From NCBI GenBank assembly GCA_964389305.1, contig CAYMEK010000001.1, forward strand, positions 62,001 to 126,000: DNA of 64,000 nucleotides, read 5' to 3'. The DNA is from CAYMEK01 sp964389305 (GTDB lineage Bacteria > Spirochaetota > Spirochaetia > SZUA-6 > DRHE01). Numbering within the stretch: the stretch's first letter is position 1; each line of letters opens with the position of its first letter. A program made the position numbers and the translations under genes. Shown in pieces: positions 1-8,150 of this stretch. A model generated the notes under the pieces. It searched no databases. It was given only the letters and a program-made list of their open reading frames with translations, and had not been told where the DNA came from.

Positions 1-1029
1 CAAAATGTCGGTCGTACGGATCGCCTGGGCGAAGGAGTGGAAATAGTCCTCCTTATGAGCGCTGTAGAGCACCCGAACGTACGGGCAGCCCGGCAGCAGC
101 TCCTCCTTAACGCGTTCGAAGTACTGCCTGACCTCCTCTCGCACCCCGGCCACCAGGTTGAGGGCGATTTCCCCTGCTCTGAGCTTCTCCTGCAGGCTAC
201 TGGTGATCTGGTAGCCGAACTCCCGCTGGGCTCCGGCACCGCCTACGGCGTAGGTGATGGTCAGACGCCGATCCGCCTTGAAGCGGCAGCTGCCCCTGCC
301 GAGGAAATGGACCACGTTGCGGCCGTGCAGCGGCCAGAAGCGTTCGTTGGGATCGAGGTAGAACAGGCGCTGGGCCGCATCGGAGCGCAGCAGGTTCAGG
401 TTGGCGGCCCCCAGTATCTCGAGAGGCAGGGGGAAACCGGTAAGGAAGATGCGCTCATCCGGCACTCCGTAGCTCTTCAGGCGCATCACGGCCCGGCCGC
501 AGGGAGCCAGGTAATGGATACGGCTGCGCCGCGGGTTCTCCGCCACCCAGGCCCGGCTGATCTCGGCGTCGCAGATGATGCAGTAGATGCGTCCATAGCC
601 GCTCCTGTCCGCAGCCACGGCCGGGGCCAGGTAAGAGGTAATCAGGGGCAAGGGCTTGGTCCGGATGCGTTCGATCATGCCCCGGCACAAGCCGCGTTCT
701 ATGAAGCGGCTGAGAAGCTTGACCTGGTAGGAAGGGCGGGACAGGTCTCGAATGGGGTAGAAGGAGGGGATGCTCTGCAGGGCGTCGAGCAGCCCGAACA
801 GGGGCTTTCCGATGATCGGGGTGCCCCTCACCCGGGAGAGAAACTCGTACATGTTGCGCATCCGATCCCAGAGCTTCTTCTCCTCCGGGTCGCTGGCCGT
901 GGAGCTTCCCACCGTGACGATTCCTTCTTCGGCCAGATGCCTTAGGGGATAGGTCGCACGTTGATGGCCCAATCCCATGTCCACGGTGACCACCCAGGCT
1001 TTCTGGAACTCCTCTTCTTGTTGCGCCAT
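1..1029 (-). CDS. Glycosyltransferase-like protein, 3' end cut by the window edge
   Basis: An open frame of 343 codons runs from an ATG at 1029 to the window edge without a stop, so the C-terminus is missing. AAGGAGA lies 7 bases before the ATG and supports this start. The first residues read VTVDMGLGHQRATYPL. A glycine/histidine loop after the first beta strand is typical of GT-B enzymes such as MurG and monogalactosyldiacylglycerol synthase. The middle holds a second nucleotide-fold-like stretch (ITYAVGGAGAQREFG). I infer a GT-B glycosyltransferase-like fold but cannot assign donor or acceptor. It follows trpA on the same strand with a 135-base gap and no clear terminator, so read-through from the trp operon is possible. 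No signal peptide is visible. The frame is certain and the function only suggestive. Confidence 0.7.
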   Translation of the reverse strand, partial: MAQQEEEFQKAWVVTVDMGLGHQRATYPLRHLAEEGIVTVGSSTASDPEEKKLWDRMRNMYEFLSRVRGTPIIGKPLFGLLDALQSIPSFYPIRDLSRPSYQVKLLSRFIERGLCRGMIERIRTKPLPLITSYLAPAVAADRSGYGRIYCIICDAEISRAWVAENPRRSRIHYLAPCGRAVMRLKSYGVPDERIFLTGFPLPLEILGAANLNLLRSDAAQRLFYLDPNERFWPLHGRNVVHFLGRGSCRFKADRRLTITYAVGGAGAQREFGYQITSSLQEKLRAGEIALNLVAGVREEVRQYFERVKEELLPGCPYVRVLYSAHKEDYFHSFAQAIRTTDIL

Positions 1030-1164
1030 TCCTGTTCTCCTTGCCGAAATCGATATGTCCGGTCGAGCAGGCCGGCTATAGGCGGATTTTCTCCCTGGCT
1101 AGCCTATCGGCACGGCCGAGCTTTCAGTATATATATAGGATTGTCGCGGGGTACAGCTGCCGGC

Positions 1165-1950
1165 TCAGGGCAGCAGCTCCTGTACCAGGCTGGACACCTC
1201 CCGGGCCAGGTTCTTGGAGCTTCCGTGGCGGCTGATCATTTCCACGATGCGGGTTCCCACCACCACACCGTCGGCGCAGCGGCTCAGCGCCTTCGCGTCT
1301 TCGCGGGTCTTGACGCCGATCCCGATGCACACGGGCGTACGGGTAAGGCTCCTGATCACCCCGATGCGCTGTTCGACGGCCGGGGTTACCCTCAGCTGGA
1401 GCCCGGTGATGCCCAGCTGGGGTACGTAGTACAGGAAGCCGCCGGTAGAGGCCACGATCCTGCGCAGACGCTCCTCCGGAGTCAGCTCGGAGGCCAGCAG
1501 CACGGTGCAGAGCTGCCTTTCTCTGGCCCGGCTGAAGAACTCGGGGTCCGCTTCCGGGGGCAGGTCGGGTATGATGAAGCCATCGACTCCGGCGCTTACC
1601 GCAGCATCCAGGCAGCGCTCCCGGCCGTACTGTAAGAAAACGTTCCAGTAGCCCATGAGCAGCAGAGGCAGATCGGTCTCCCGCCGCAGGGCCGCCACCT
1701 TCTCCAGGATTTCGGCCAGAGTAACGCCCCGGGCCAGGGCCCGGTTGGCGGCCGCCTGGATGACCGGCCCGTCGGCGATGGGGTCGGAGAAGGGAACTCC
1801 CAGCTCCACCCCGCTGACCCCCGCCCGCTCCAGCTCCAGGACGATCTGCCGGACCGCTTCCCAGGACGGCTCGCCGGACATGATATAGGCGATGAAGGCC
1901 TTGCGGTCTTGCTTCCGTAGCTCTCGGAAACGCTGCTCCAGTCTGTTCAT
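1165..1950 (-). CDS. trpA: Tryptophan synthase alpha subunit
   Basis: 261 residues, a normal length for TrpA. It cleaves indole-3-glycerol phosphate to indole and glyceraldehyde 3-phosphate in the cytosol and channels indole to TrpB. The catalytic signature VELGVPFSDPIADGP is intact, carrying the family's Glu and Asp acid/base residues, and the phosphate-binding GIGVKTREDAK segment is present near residue 215. The ATG overlaps the trpB stop by 4 bases (ATGA), which implies translational coupling and fixes the start. It is the last gene of a six-gene trp operon. The amino-acid sequence is that of a canonical TrpA and nothing is missing. Confidence 0.97.
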   Translation of the reverse strand: MNRLEQRFRELRKQDRKAFIAYIMSGEPSWEAVRQIVLELERAGVSGVELGVPFSDPIADGPVIQAAANRALARGVTLAEILEKVAALRRETDLPLLLMGYWNVFLQYGRERCLDAAVSAGVDGFIIPDLPPEADPEFFSRARERQLCTVLLASELTPEERLRRIVASTGGFLYYVPQLGITGLQLRVTPAVEQRIGVIRSLTRTPVCIGIGVKTREDAKALSRCADGVVVGTRIVEMISRHGSSKNLAREVSSLVQELLP

Positions 1951-3179
1951 CTCGTTTGCTCCTCCTCTGCTCTCTCGCCCTCGGCCTTATCCGGCCTGCC
2001 TTCTCGGGACTCGAGGTAGCGGGCTACCTGCTGGCAGTCCTTGTCCCCCCGGCCGGAGAGATTCACCACGATGATTCCATCCTTGGAAAAACGCGGCGCT
2101 TCTTTGCGGGCCTGCGCCAGGGCGTGGGCGCTTTCCAGGGCGGGCAGTATCCCTTCCAGCCGGGCCAGCTCCTGGAAAGCCGCCACCGCCTCGGCGTCGG
2201 TCGCGCTCAGGTACCGGGCCCGGCCCGTATCCCTGAGGTGGCAGTGCTCGGGCCCGACTCCGGGGTAATCGAGACCGGCGGAGATCGAATGGGTGGGGTG
2301 TATCTGGCCGTTGCCGTCCTGCAGCAGGTACATGTAGCTGCCGTGGAACACGCCGAGGCTTCCGCGGGTCAGGGTGGCGGCGTGCCTGGGCGTGTCGATC
2401 CCGTCTCCGGCCGCCTCTACACCGACCAGCTCGACCTGCGGCTCTTCGATGAACTCGGCAAACAGCCCGATGGCATTGCTGCCTCCGTTGACACAGGCGA
2501 CGCAGAGGTCGGGCAGCCTCGACTCTCTTTCCAGGATCTGCCGCCTCGTTTCTCTGCCGATCACCCGCTGAAAATCCCGCACCAGCGTGGGGTAGGGGTG
2601 GGGACCAACCGTTGAGCCGAAGATGTAATGGGTGGTTTTCAGATTGGTTATCCAATCGCGGAATGCTTCGTTGATGGCGTCTTTCAAGGTGCGGCTGCCG
2701 CTTGCCACCGGTACGACCTTGCTGCCCAGCAGACGCATGCGAAAGACGTTTAGGGACTGCCGCTCGACGTCCTCCTCGCCCATGTAGACCACGCAGTCCA
2801 ACCCGAACAGGGCCGCCACTGTGGCTGTTGCCACGCCGTGCTGTCCGGCCCCGGTCTCGGCGATGATCCGGCTCTTGCCCATCCGCCTGGCCAGCAGGAT
2901 CTGCCCGATGGTGTTGTTGATCTTGTGAGCCCCCGTGTGATTGAGGTCCTCCCGCTTCAGGTAGATCCGGGCGCCACCCCAGGCCCCGGTCAGGCGCTCG
3001 GCAAAGGTCAGAGGAGTGGGACGCCCGTCATACTCGCGCAGGTAGTACTCGTACTCTTCCTGAAACGAAGGCTCCAGGCGGGCCCGTTCGTACTCCTCAG
3101 ACAGCTCCATCAGGGCGGGCATGATCATTTCGGGAACATACTGCCCCCCGAAAACTCCGAAGTATCCTTCCTTGCTCAT
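1947..3179 (-). CDS. trpB: Tryptophan synthase beta subunit
   Basis: 410 residues. This PLP enzyme condenses indole with serine to give tryptophan and pairs with TrpA. The frame is open for about 150 codons further upstream, but homology begins at MSKEGYFGVFGGQYVPE, and the ATG at 3179 overlaps the trpF stop by 4 bases, so I take that start. The PLP lysine motif LNHTGAHKINN is intact, as are the GAGQHGVATA region and the glycine-rich GGSNAIG phosphate-binding loop. Length and motifs fit the standard TrpB1 type rather than the longer TrpB2. It sits between trpF and trpA, the common order. Confidence 0.97.
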   Translation of the reverse strand: MSKEGYFGVFGGQYVPEMIMPALMELSEEYERARLEPSFQEEYEYYLREYDGRPTPLTFAERLTGAWGGARIYLKREDLNHTGAHKINNTIGQILLARRMGKSRIIAETGAGQHGVATATVAALFGLDCVVYMGEEDVERQSLNVFRMRLLGSKVVPVASGSRTLKDAINEAFRDWITNLKTTHYIFGSTVGPHPYPTLVRDFQRVIGRETRRQILERESRLPDLCVACVNGGSNAIGLFAEFIEEPQVELVGVEAAGDGIDTPRHAATLTRGSLGVFHGSYMYLLQDGNGQIHPTHSISAGLDYPGVGPEHCHLRDTGRARYLSATDAEAVAAFQELARLEGILPALESAHALAQARKEAPRFSKDGIIVVNLSGRGDKDCQQVARYLESREGRPDKAEGERAEEEQTR

Positions 3180-3823
3180 TGCTTCCTCGCTGCTTTCATA
3201 AACTTGCTCAGTTTCAACCGGTCCTTTATCCCGGGGCCGGACTCCAGGGCGCTGGAGGCGTCCACGGCAAAGGGCTTCACCGACTCGATGGCCGCTTCCA
3301 CATTGTGCGGGCCCAGGCCCCCGGCCAGGAAGAACCGCCGCTGCGGGAAGGCCCGTACCACCTCCGCCGCCAGGGCCCAGTCCGCCCGAACACCGGTACC
3401 CCCGTACAGGCCGGAGACGTAGGGCTCGAGCAGGATATAGTCCGTGTTGTAGCGTCGAACCAGATCGAAGATCCCCCGGTCCCTCACCCTCAAGGCCTTG
3501 ATCACCGGCAGATCGAAGAGCCGGCAGAACTCCGGCGGCTCTTCGCCGTGAAGCTGCAGCATGGTCAGGGCGGCCCGGCGGGCCGTGTCCCTGATGATCT
3601 CGACCCCGGAGTTGACGAACACCCCCACCCTCTGGCATGCTGGAGCTCGCTCCAGGCCCTGGAGTGACCGTACGATGGCGGCCGCCTGGTCTGCGTCCAG
3701 ACGGCGGGGGCTGGCGGCGAAGATGAAGCCCAGGTAATCTGCGCCGCAGCGAACAGCCAGGGCGGCGTCCCGGCAGCGGGTGAGACCGCAGATCTTGACT
3801 CTTACCCCCTCGGTGCCGCTCAT
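3176..3823 (-). CDS. trpF: Phosphoribosylanthranilate isomerase
   Basis: 215 residues. It catalyses the Amadori rearrangement of phosphoribosylanthranilate to CdRP, the third step of the tryptophan branch. The N-terminal VKICGLTR motif carries the catalytic cysteine, and the C-terminal FLAGGLGPHNVEAAI and AVDASSALESGPGIKD segments are the phosphate-binding loops and the conserved DxSSxxE signature of the family. Start and stop overlap trpC and trpB by 4 bases each. The protein is stand-alone, not fused to TrpC as in enteric bacteria. Confidence 0.96.
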   Translation of the reverse strand: MSGTEGVRVKICGLTRCRDAALAVRCGADYLGFIFAASPRRLDADQAAAIVRSLQGLERAPACQRVGVFVNSGVEIIRDTARRAALTMLQLHGEEPPEFCRLFDLPVIKALRVRDRGIFDLVRRYNTDYILLEPYVSGLYGGTGVRADWALAAEVVRAFPQRRFFLAGGLGPHNVEAAIESVKPFAVDASSALESGPGIKDRLKLSKFMKAARKQ

Positions 3824-4656
3824 AGAGCCTCCTTCAGCCGGCGCAGCGCTGCAGCCGGATCGGCGGCCCGCATCAGGTGCTCTCCCACTAAAAATGCCCG
3901 TATTCCCGCCGCGGCCAGGCGCCTGATCTCCTCCGGCCCGTGAATGCCGGACTCGCTGACCGCGGTCAGAGCGGGGGGCAGGTGCGGGGCCAGCTTCAAG
4001 CTGGCCTCGATATCGACTTCGAAGCTGCCCAGGTTGCGGTTGTTGATGCCGACCATCCGGGCGCCGCAGCCCAGGGCGCGGTCGAGCTCCTCGCGGGTAT
4101 GCACCTCCACCAAGGCCTGCAGCTCCAGCCGGTCGCAGGTTTCGAGCAGCCCCCGCAGGCGTTCGTCTTCGAGGACTGCCACAATCAGCAGGATCGCGTC
4201 GGCCCCCGCTGTCCTGGCCTCGTAGAGCTGGTAGGGATCGTAGACAAAGTCCTTGCGCAGCAGAGGGATTTCCGCCAGGGGGCGCAGCTCTCTCAGATGG
4301 TCCAGGGCGCCGCCGAAATAATCCTCTTCGGTCAGTACCGAGCAGGCGTCGGCCCCCCCCTGAACGTAGGCGCGGTACATCGAGGCCAGATTCAGCTCCC
4401 GGCGGATCAGCCCGCGGCTGGGCGAGCGGCGTTTGATCTCGGCAATGATCGCCACCGCCTGCCCTCGGGAGCGAGGATCGCGAACAGCGGCCGCGAAGTC
4501 CCGGGTCGGAGGCAGGTCGGGAAGGGCCGCCTTCAGCTCCCTCAGGGGGAGCCGGCGTTTTTGCCGCTCCAGGCGCAGGCGCTTGGCCGCCAGGATCTTC
4601 TGCAGGATCGAGGGTAGGCGCGGGGCACCTTTCTCCGATAGACGGTTCTCAGGCAT
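3820..4656 (-). CDS. trpC: Indole-3-glycerol-phosphate synthase
   Basis: 278 residues of a (beta/alpha)8 enzyme that closes the indole ring from CdRP. Visible signatures are IIAEIKRRSPSRG (catalytic Lys and Glu), LRKDFVYDPYQLYEARTAGADAILLI (catalytic Lys), LVEVHTREELDRAL, GINNRNLGSFEVD and SESGIHGPEEI. The start overlaps the trpGD stop by 8 bases. About 15 residues (MPENRLSEKGAPRLP) precede the usual family start. ATG at 4656 is the only good candidate that keeps coupling to trpGD, although a shorter form is conceivable. Confidence 0.95.
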   Translation of the reverse strand: MPENRLSEKGAPRLPSILQKILAAKRLRLERQKRRLPLRELKAALPDLPPTRDFAAAVRDPRSRGQAVAIIAEIKRRSPSRGLIRRELNLASMYRAYVQGGADACSVLTEEDYFGGALDHLRELRPLAEIPLLRKDFVYDPYQLYEARTAGADAILLIVAVLEDERLRGLLETCDRLELQALVEVHTREELDRALGCGARMVGINNRNLGSFEVDIEASLKLAPHLPPALTAVSESGIHGPEEIRRLAAAGIRAFLVGEHLMRAADPAAALRRLKEAL

Positions 4657-6247
4657 GGGAAAGCTTCCTCAACGCTTCGAGCTTGACCTGGGCTTTGCCG
4701 CACTCGAGGGATTCCCTGGCCAGCTCGAGGGCTTCCGCCAGGCTATCCGCCCTGGCTCCCACGTAGATTGCGGCTGCGGCGTTCAGCAGGGCTATGTCCC
4801 GGCGGGGTCCCTGTTCGCGCCCTTCGAGGATATCCTGCAGGATGCGGGCGTTCACCTCCGGGGTGCCTCCGGCCAGATCCTCGCTGCGGCAGGGCTTAAG
4901 GCCCAGCTCCTGTGGATCGAGCACCCAATCCTTCAAGCTGCGGTCCCGCAGCTCGGTCACGTAGGTGGGTCCGGTCAGGGTGATTTCGTCCAGACCGTCC
5001 GATCCGTGGACCACCAGGGCGCGCTCCACGCCCACGGCGTTCAGAACCCGGGCCAGGACTGGAACCAGGTCCTTGGCGAAAGTTCCCAGGAGCTGGGCCT
5101 GGGCGAAGGCGGGATTGGACAGGGGCCCGAGAATATTGAAGATACTGCGGATGCCGATTTCCCTACGAGGGCCTATGACGTGCCGCATGGCCGAGTGGAG
5201 AGTGGGGGCAAAGAGGAACCCGATGCCGGCCCGGGCGATGCAGGTGGCCATGGTTTTGGCGTCCACCCTGGTGTTCACCCCCAGCTCCTGCAGCACGTCG
5301 GCGCTGCCGCAGCGGCTGGAAATACTGCGGTTTCCATGTTTGGCCACGTTGATCCCCGCACCGGCCGCTATCAGAGCGGCGGCCGTGGATATGTTGAAGG
5401 TGTGGGCGCCGTCGCCGCCGGTGCCGCAGGTGTCCACCACCTTCAAGCCCGGAGGCACGGGTACGAAGGTGGCCTTGTCCCGCATAACCCGGGCGGCGGC
5501 GGCGATCTCCTCGGCCGTTTCTCCCTTGATGCTCAGCGCAGCCAGAAAAGCTCCGGTCTGGGCGGGGGTGGCTTCTCCTTCCATCAGGATGCGCATCACG
5601 GTGGTCATCTCCGCCGGGCTGAGATCCTCCTTGCGGATCAGCTTGGCGATCGCTGCCTTCATGTCGATAGCCGGTCCTTCCTTTACCCTTTCCAGGAAAT
5701 TCTGGATCATCCTGCGGCCGACCGCGGTAGCTACGGACTCCGGGTGGAATTGAACCCCTTCGACTTCGAACTCCTTGTGTCTCAGACCCATGATCTCGCC
5801 TTCAGCGGTCCAGGCGCTGACCTCCAGGCAGGAAGGCAGGTTCTTGGGATCCACGACCAGGCTGTGATAGCGTACCGCCGGGAAGGCGGGAGGCAGGCTG
5901 GAGAAAAGGGTACGGGAGTCGTGCAGGATATCGCTGGACTTGCCGTGCATCAGCCGGGGCGCCCGTACGATGCGGCCCCCGAAAGCGGCGCCCACGGCCT
6001 GGTGACCCAGGCACACCCCCAGCACCGGCACCTTGCCGGCAAAGTGCCGAATCATATCCACGGAAGCGCCGGCCTTTTCGGGCGTGCGGGGCCCGGGAGA
6101 AATCACCACGTAGTCCGGTTTGAGGGCTTCCGCCTGCCCTGGGGTGAGGGCATTGTTGCGGAAAACCCGCACCTCCTGGCCCAGCTCTCCGAAAAGCTGC
6201 ACCAGGTTGTAAGTGAAGGAGTCGAAATTATCGATCATCAGGATCAT
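4649..6247 (-). CDS. trpGD: Fused anthranilate synthase glutaminase / anthranilate phosphoribosyltransferase
   Basis: 532 residues in two domains. Residues 1-190 are the class I glutamine amidotransferase TrpG: MILMIDNFDSFTYN at the start, nucleophile Cys in GVCLGHQAVG, and His-Glu in VQFHPESVAT. It feeds ammonia to TrpE. From about residue 195 to the end is TrpD, which transfers phosphoribose to anthranilate: DTCGTGGDGAHTFNISTAAA is the PRPP-binding loop and KHGNRSISSRCGSADVLQELG the anthranilate site. Both halves look catalytically complete. The fusion is well known in Enterobacteria and occurs sporadically elsewhere. The ATG overlaps the trpE stop by 4 bases. Confidence 0.97.
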   Translation of the reverse strand: MILMIDNFDSFTYNLVQLFGELGQEVRVFRNNALTPGQAEALKPDYVVISPGPRTPEKAGASVDMIRHFAGKVPVLGVCLGHQAVGAAFGGRIVRAPRLMHGKSSDILHDSRTLFSSLPPAFPAVRYHSLVVDPKNLPSCLEVSAWTAEGEIMGLRHKEFEVEGVQFHPESVATAVGRRMIQNFLERVKEGPAIDMKAAIAKLIRKEDLSPAEMTTVMRILMEGEATPAQTGAFLAALSIKGETAEEIAAAARVMRDKATFVPVPPGLKVVDTCGTGGDGAHTFNISTAAALIAAGAGINVAKHGNRSISSRCGSADVLQELGVNTRVDAKTMATCIARAGIGFLFAPTLHSAMRHVIGPRREIGIRSIFNILGPLSNPAFAQAQLLGTFAKDLVPVLARVLNAVGVERALVVHGSDGLDEITLTGPTYVTELRDRSLKDWVLDPQELGLKPCRSEDLAGGTPEVNARILQDILEGREQGPRRDIALLNAAAAIYVGARADSLAEALELARESLECGKAQVKLEALRKLSHA

Positions 6248-7728
6248 AGCGAGCCTCCTCTGGCCATCCGAATGGCTCGAAACAGGGCCTTGGCCTTATT
6301 CAGGGTTTCCGTGTATTCGGTTTCCGGCACCGAGTCGGCCACGATGCCCGCCCCCGCCTGGACATACACCTTTTTTTCTTTGATCAGCATGGTGCGGATC
6401 GTGATGCAGGAATCGAAGTTGCCGTTGAAACCGAGGTATCCGACCAGGCCGGCATAGGGACCGCGCCGGGTGGGCTCCAACTCCTCGATGATCTCCATGG
6501 CCCTGATCTTGGGGGCTCCACTCACCGTGCCGGCCGGAAAGGTGGCGGAGATCAGGTCGAAGATATCCTTTTCCTCCGCCAGTGTGCCTTCGATGTCGCT
6601 GACGATGTGCATTACGTGGGAGTAGCGCTCCACGGTCATGAACTCGCTGACCTTCACGCTGCCGTGGCTGCAGACCCGGCCGATATCGTTGCGGGCCAGG
6701 TCCACCAGCATCAGGTGCTCGGCCCGCTCTTTTTCATCGCCCAGCAGCTCCTCCTCCAGCCTCAGGTCTTCCTCTATGTTGCGCCCTCGAGGTCGGGTGC
6801 CGGCGATCGGACGGATCGTTACCGCGGTTGCGAAGCAGCGCACGTGCATCTCCGGAGAGGCGCCGCAGAGCTTCAGATCTCCGAAATGGAGGTAGAACAT
6901 ATAGGGGGAGGGGTTCACGATGCGCAAGCCCCGGTAGAGGCTGAAGGCGTCTCCCTCGAACTCCGTCTCCAGGCGCTGGGAAAGAACGGCCTGGATGATA
7001 TCGCCCTCGCTGATGTAGTTCTTGCAGCGTTCTACGGCCCGGAGGAACTCCTCCTTCTTGAAGTTGGAGACGATCCTGCCCTCGGCCGCGTCCCGGCCGT
7101 TCTCCCCCAGGCCCCCCGGCAGGGGTTTTTTCAAGTCGGCCAGGATCTGGCGGATTACCCCGGCGGCCTGGTCATAGAGCAGATCGAGGTTGTCCCCATC
7201 CCGGGCCTGGATATTATGCATGACCGTGAGCTTGTGGCTCACATTGTCGAAGGCCACGATGGTGTCCGTGAACATGAAGCACATGTCCGGCACCTCGAGG
7301 TCGTCCGGGTTTTTTTCGGGGAGGATTTCGAAGCGCCGCACCACATCGTAGCCGATGTAGCCGACTGCCCCTCCGGCAAAGGGAGGAAGGGCCGGATCGG
7401 ATACGGGAATCAGCTCGCCGGTGAGCTTTTTGAGCACCTCCAGCGGATTGGCCGCTTCGATTTCGCTGCTGCGGGAGCCCCGCCGGATCGTGACCCTGTT
7501 CCCCCGGGCTTCGAAGACCAGGCTGGGATCACGTCCCAGGAAGCTGTAACGGCCTATGTGGGTGCCGCCTTCCACCGATTCGAGCAGGAAGGTGAACTCT
7601 CCGCGCCTGAGCTTGAGATAGGCGGAGACCGGGGTCTCGAGATCGGCGAACACCTCGGCATAAACGGGTATCAGGTTTCCCTTCCCGGCTCTGTCTTTGA
7701 ACTCCCGCCGGCTCGGATATATGGTCAT
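6244..7728 (-). CDS. trpE: Anthranilate synthase component I
   Basis: 494 residues from the chosen start. It converts chorismate to anthranilate with TrpG-supplied ammonia. The N-terminal domain carries LLESVEGG, the LLES motif that forms the tryptophan feedback site. The C-terminal chorismate-binding domain shows LCGASPEMHVR, RPIAGTRPRG, LVDLARNDIGRV, TFPAGTVSGAPKIRAMEII and GAGIVADSVPETEY. The frame extends to an ATG at 7767, but that codon lies inside the attenuator hairpin. The sequence GGAGG 5 bases before ATG at 7728 (3 bases after another ATG at 7731) makes 7728 or 7731 the real start. It is first in the operon and lies directly downstream of the leader attenuator. Confidence 0.96.
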   Translation of the reverse strand: MTIYPSRREFKDRAGKGNLIPVYAEVFADLETPVSAYLKLRRGEFTFLLESVEGGTHIGRYSFLGRDPSLVFEARGNRVTIRRGSRSSEIEAANPLEVLKKLTGELIPVSDPALPPFAGGAVGYIGYDVVRRFEILPEKNPDDLEVPDMCFMFTDTIVAFDNVSHKLTVMHNIQARDGDNLDLLYDQAAGVIRQILADLKKPLPGGLGENGRDAAEGRIVSNFKKEEFLRAVERCKNYISEGDIIQAVLSQRLETEFEGDAFSLYRGLRIVNPSPYMFYLHFGDLKLCGASPEMHVRCFATAVTIRPIAGTRPRGRNIEEDLRLEEELLGDEKERAEHLMLVDLARNDIGRVCSHGSVKVSEFMTVERYSHVMHIVSDIEGTLAEEKDIFDLISATFPAGTVSGAPKIRAMEIIEELEPTRRGPYAGLVGYLGFNGNFDSCITIRTMLIKEKKVYVQAGAGIVADSVPETEYTETLNKAKALFRAIRMARGGSL

Positions 7729-7756
7729 CATCTCCTCCGTATTCGCTGGAGCGACT

Positions 7757-7790
7757 AAAAAAGCCATGCCCTGAATCGCATGGCTTTTTT
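7757..7790 (-). terminator. Attenuator (rho-independent terminator) in the trp leader
   Basis: On the minus strand a perfect GCCATGC/GCATGGC stem with an 8-base loop is preceded by six A and followed by six T, so the stem can extend to 13 pairs and ends in a U-tract. It lies between the leader peptide gene and trpE and ends about 30 bases before the trpE start. Its position and form are those of a classical trp attenuator. Whether it terminates in vivo is inferred. Confidence 0.85.
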
Positions 7791-7841
7791 CTCACCTCGA
7801 GCCCGCCGCTGCGCAAGGCCCCGGCAGGCTTTAAAAAAGCC
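7782..7841 (-). promoter_or_regulatory. Candidate antiterminator pairing of the trp leader
   Basis: In the leader RNA, GGCUUUUUU (7841 to 7833) is exactly complementary over 9 bases to AAAAAAGCC (7790 to 7782), the 5' arm of the terminator, so the two structures exclude each other. The same upstream segment can also be locked in a local hairpin (GCCCGGC with GCCGGG around 7845-7820). Further upstream, GGUGGCC (7929-7923, within the tandem Trp codons) pairs with GGCCGCC (7911-7905). The pairings are seen in the sequence and their order of use is inferred. Confidence 0.55.
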
Positions 7842-7897
7842 GGGCGATCCTCATCGAGACCGCCGCGGCTTCGCTGTGTGGATATACAACGATTGGC

Positions 7898-7963
7898 CTA
7901 TCCCGGCGGCCTCGGAGAGAAAGGCCACCACAACCAGATCGCTGGCGATATGTTTCTACTCAT
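7898..7963 (-). CDS. trpL: trp operon leader peptide (Trp-Leu-Trp-Trp)
   Basis: A 21-codon frame starts with ATG at 7963 and ends with TAG at 7898, about 170 bases before trpE. It contains Ile-Trp-Leu-Trp-Trp-Pro at residues 9-14, that is three Trp codons within four positions, directly upstream of the hairpins and the attenuator. This is the layout of enteric trp leader peptides, where stalling at Trp codons favours the antiterminator. There is no Shine-Dalgarno sequence. The predicted transcription start falls about 3 bases before the ATG, so the mRNA may be leaderless. A longer in-frame reading continues upstream but would lie outside the transcript. Confidence 0.88.
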   Translation of the reverse strand: MSRNISPAIWLWWPFSPRPPG

Positions 7964-7969
7964 AGTAAC
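7952..7969. promoter_or_regulatory. TrpR operator at the trp operon promoter
   Basis: Plus-strand GTTTCTACTCATAGTAAC is an imperfect palindrome (GTT.CTA and TAG.AAC outer arms) that begins 4 bases downstream of the trp -10 box and covers the predicted transcription start and the trpL ATG. It matches 16 of 18 positions of the site overlapping the trpR promoter at 27967-27984. Finding the same unusual 18-mer at just these two promoters is strong evidence for a shared TrpR operator. Binding itself is inferred. Confidence 0.8.
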
Positions 7970-7973
7970 GACA

Positions 7974-8002
7974 ATAATAGCTTCTTTTTCAGGATTTGGC
8001 AA
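7974..8002 (-). promoter_or_regulatory. trp operon promoter
   Basis: TTGCCA (8002-7997), a 17-base spacer and TATTAT (7979-7974) on the minus strand form a sigma-70-like promoter with a near-consensus -10. The start of transcription is expected near A7966, 3 bases before the leader peptide ATG and inside the TrpR operator. Confidence 0.75.
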
Positions 8003-8113
8003 TAGCTTGAAAAGAATTTTTTTTTTACGTGCAGGCGCTGTACAGGGCCGCCGGAGCACCATACCCTCCGGCCCGCACCAGGTATTCGAGCAAGGCTTTC
8101 GACAGTTTTTTTC

Positions 8114-8142
8114 TTGACTGCTTGGGCCGTTCCAGCTAAGCT
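8114..8142 (+). promoter_or_regulatory. Promoter of the VOC gene
   Basis: TTGACT (8114-8119), a 17-base spacer and TAAGCT (8137-8142). Only 8 bases separate the -10 box from the ATG at 8151, and no Shine-Dalgarno sequence is present, so the transcript would be leaderless or nearly so. Confidence 0.6.
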
Positions 8143-8150
8143 CTGCGGCT

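Noticed and set aside
1125..1140. TATATATATA downstream of trpA as promoter of the partial gene
   Set aside because: No -35 at proper spacing could be defined, so I did not list it.
4433..6457. A 674-codon open frame on the plus strand, antisense to trpC and trpGD
   Set aside because: GC-rich coding DNA leaves long open frames on the other strand. The translation is low-complexity and lacks domains, while the minus strand encodes complete Trp enzymes.
7729..7767. ATG at 7767 as the start of trpE
   Set aside because: This ATG lies in the loop/stem of the attenuator. GGAGG precedes the ATGs at 7731/7728, where the TrpE family begins.
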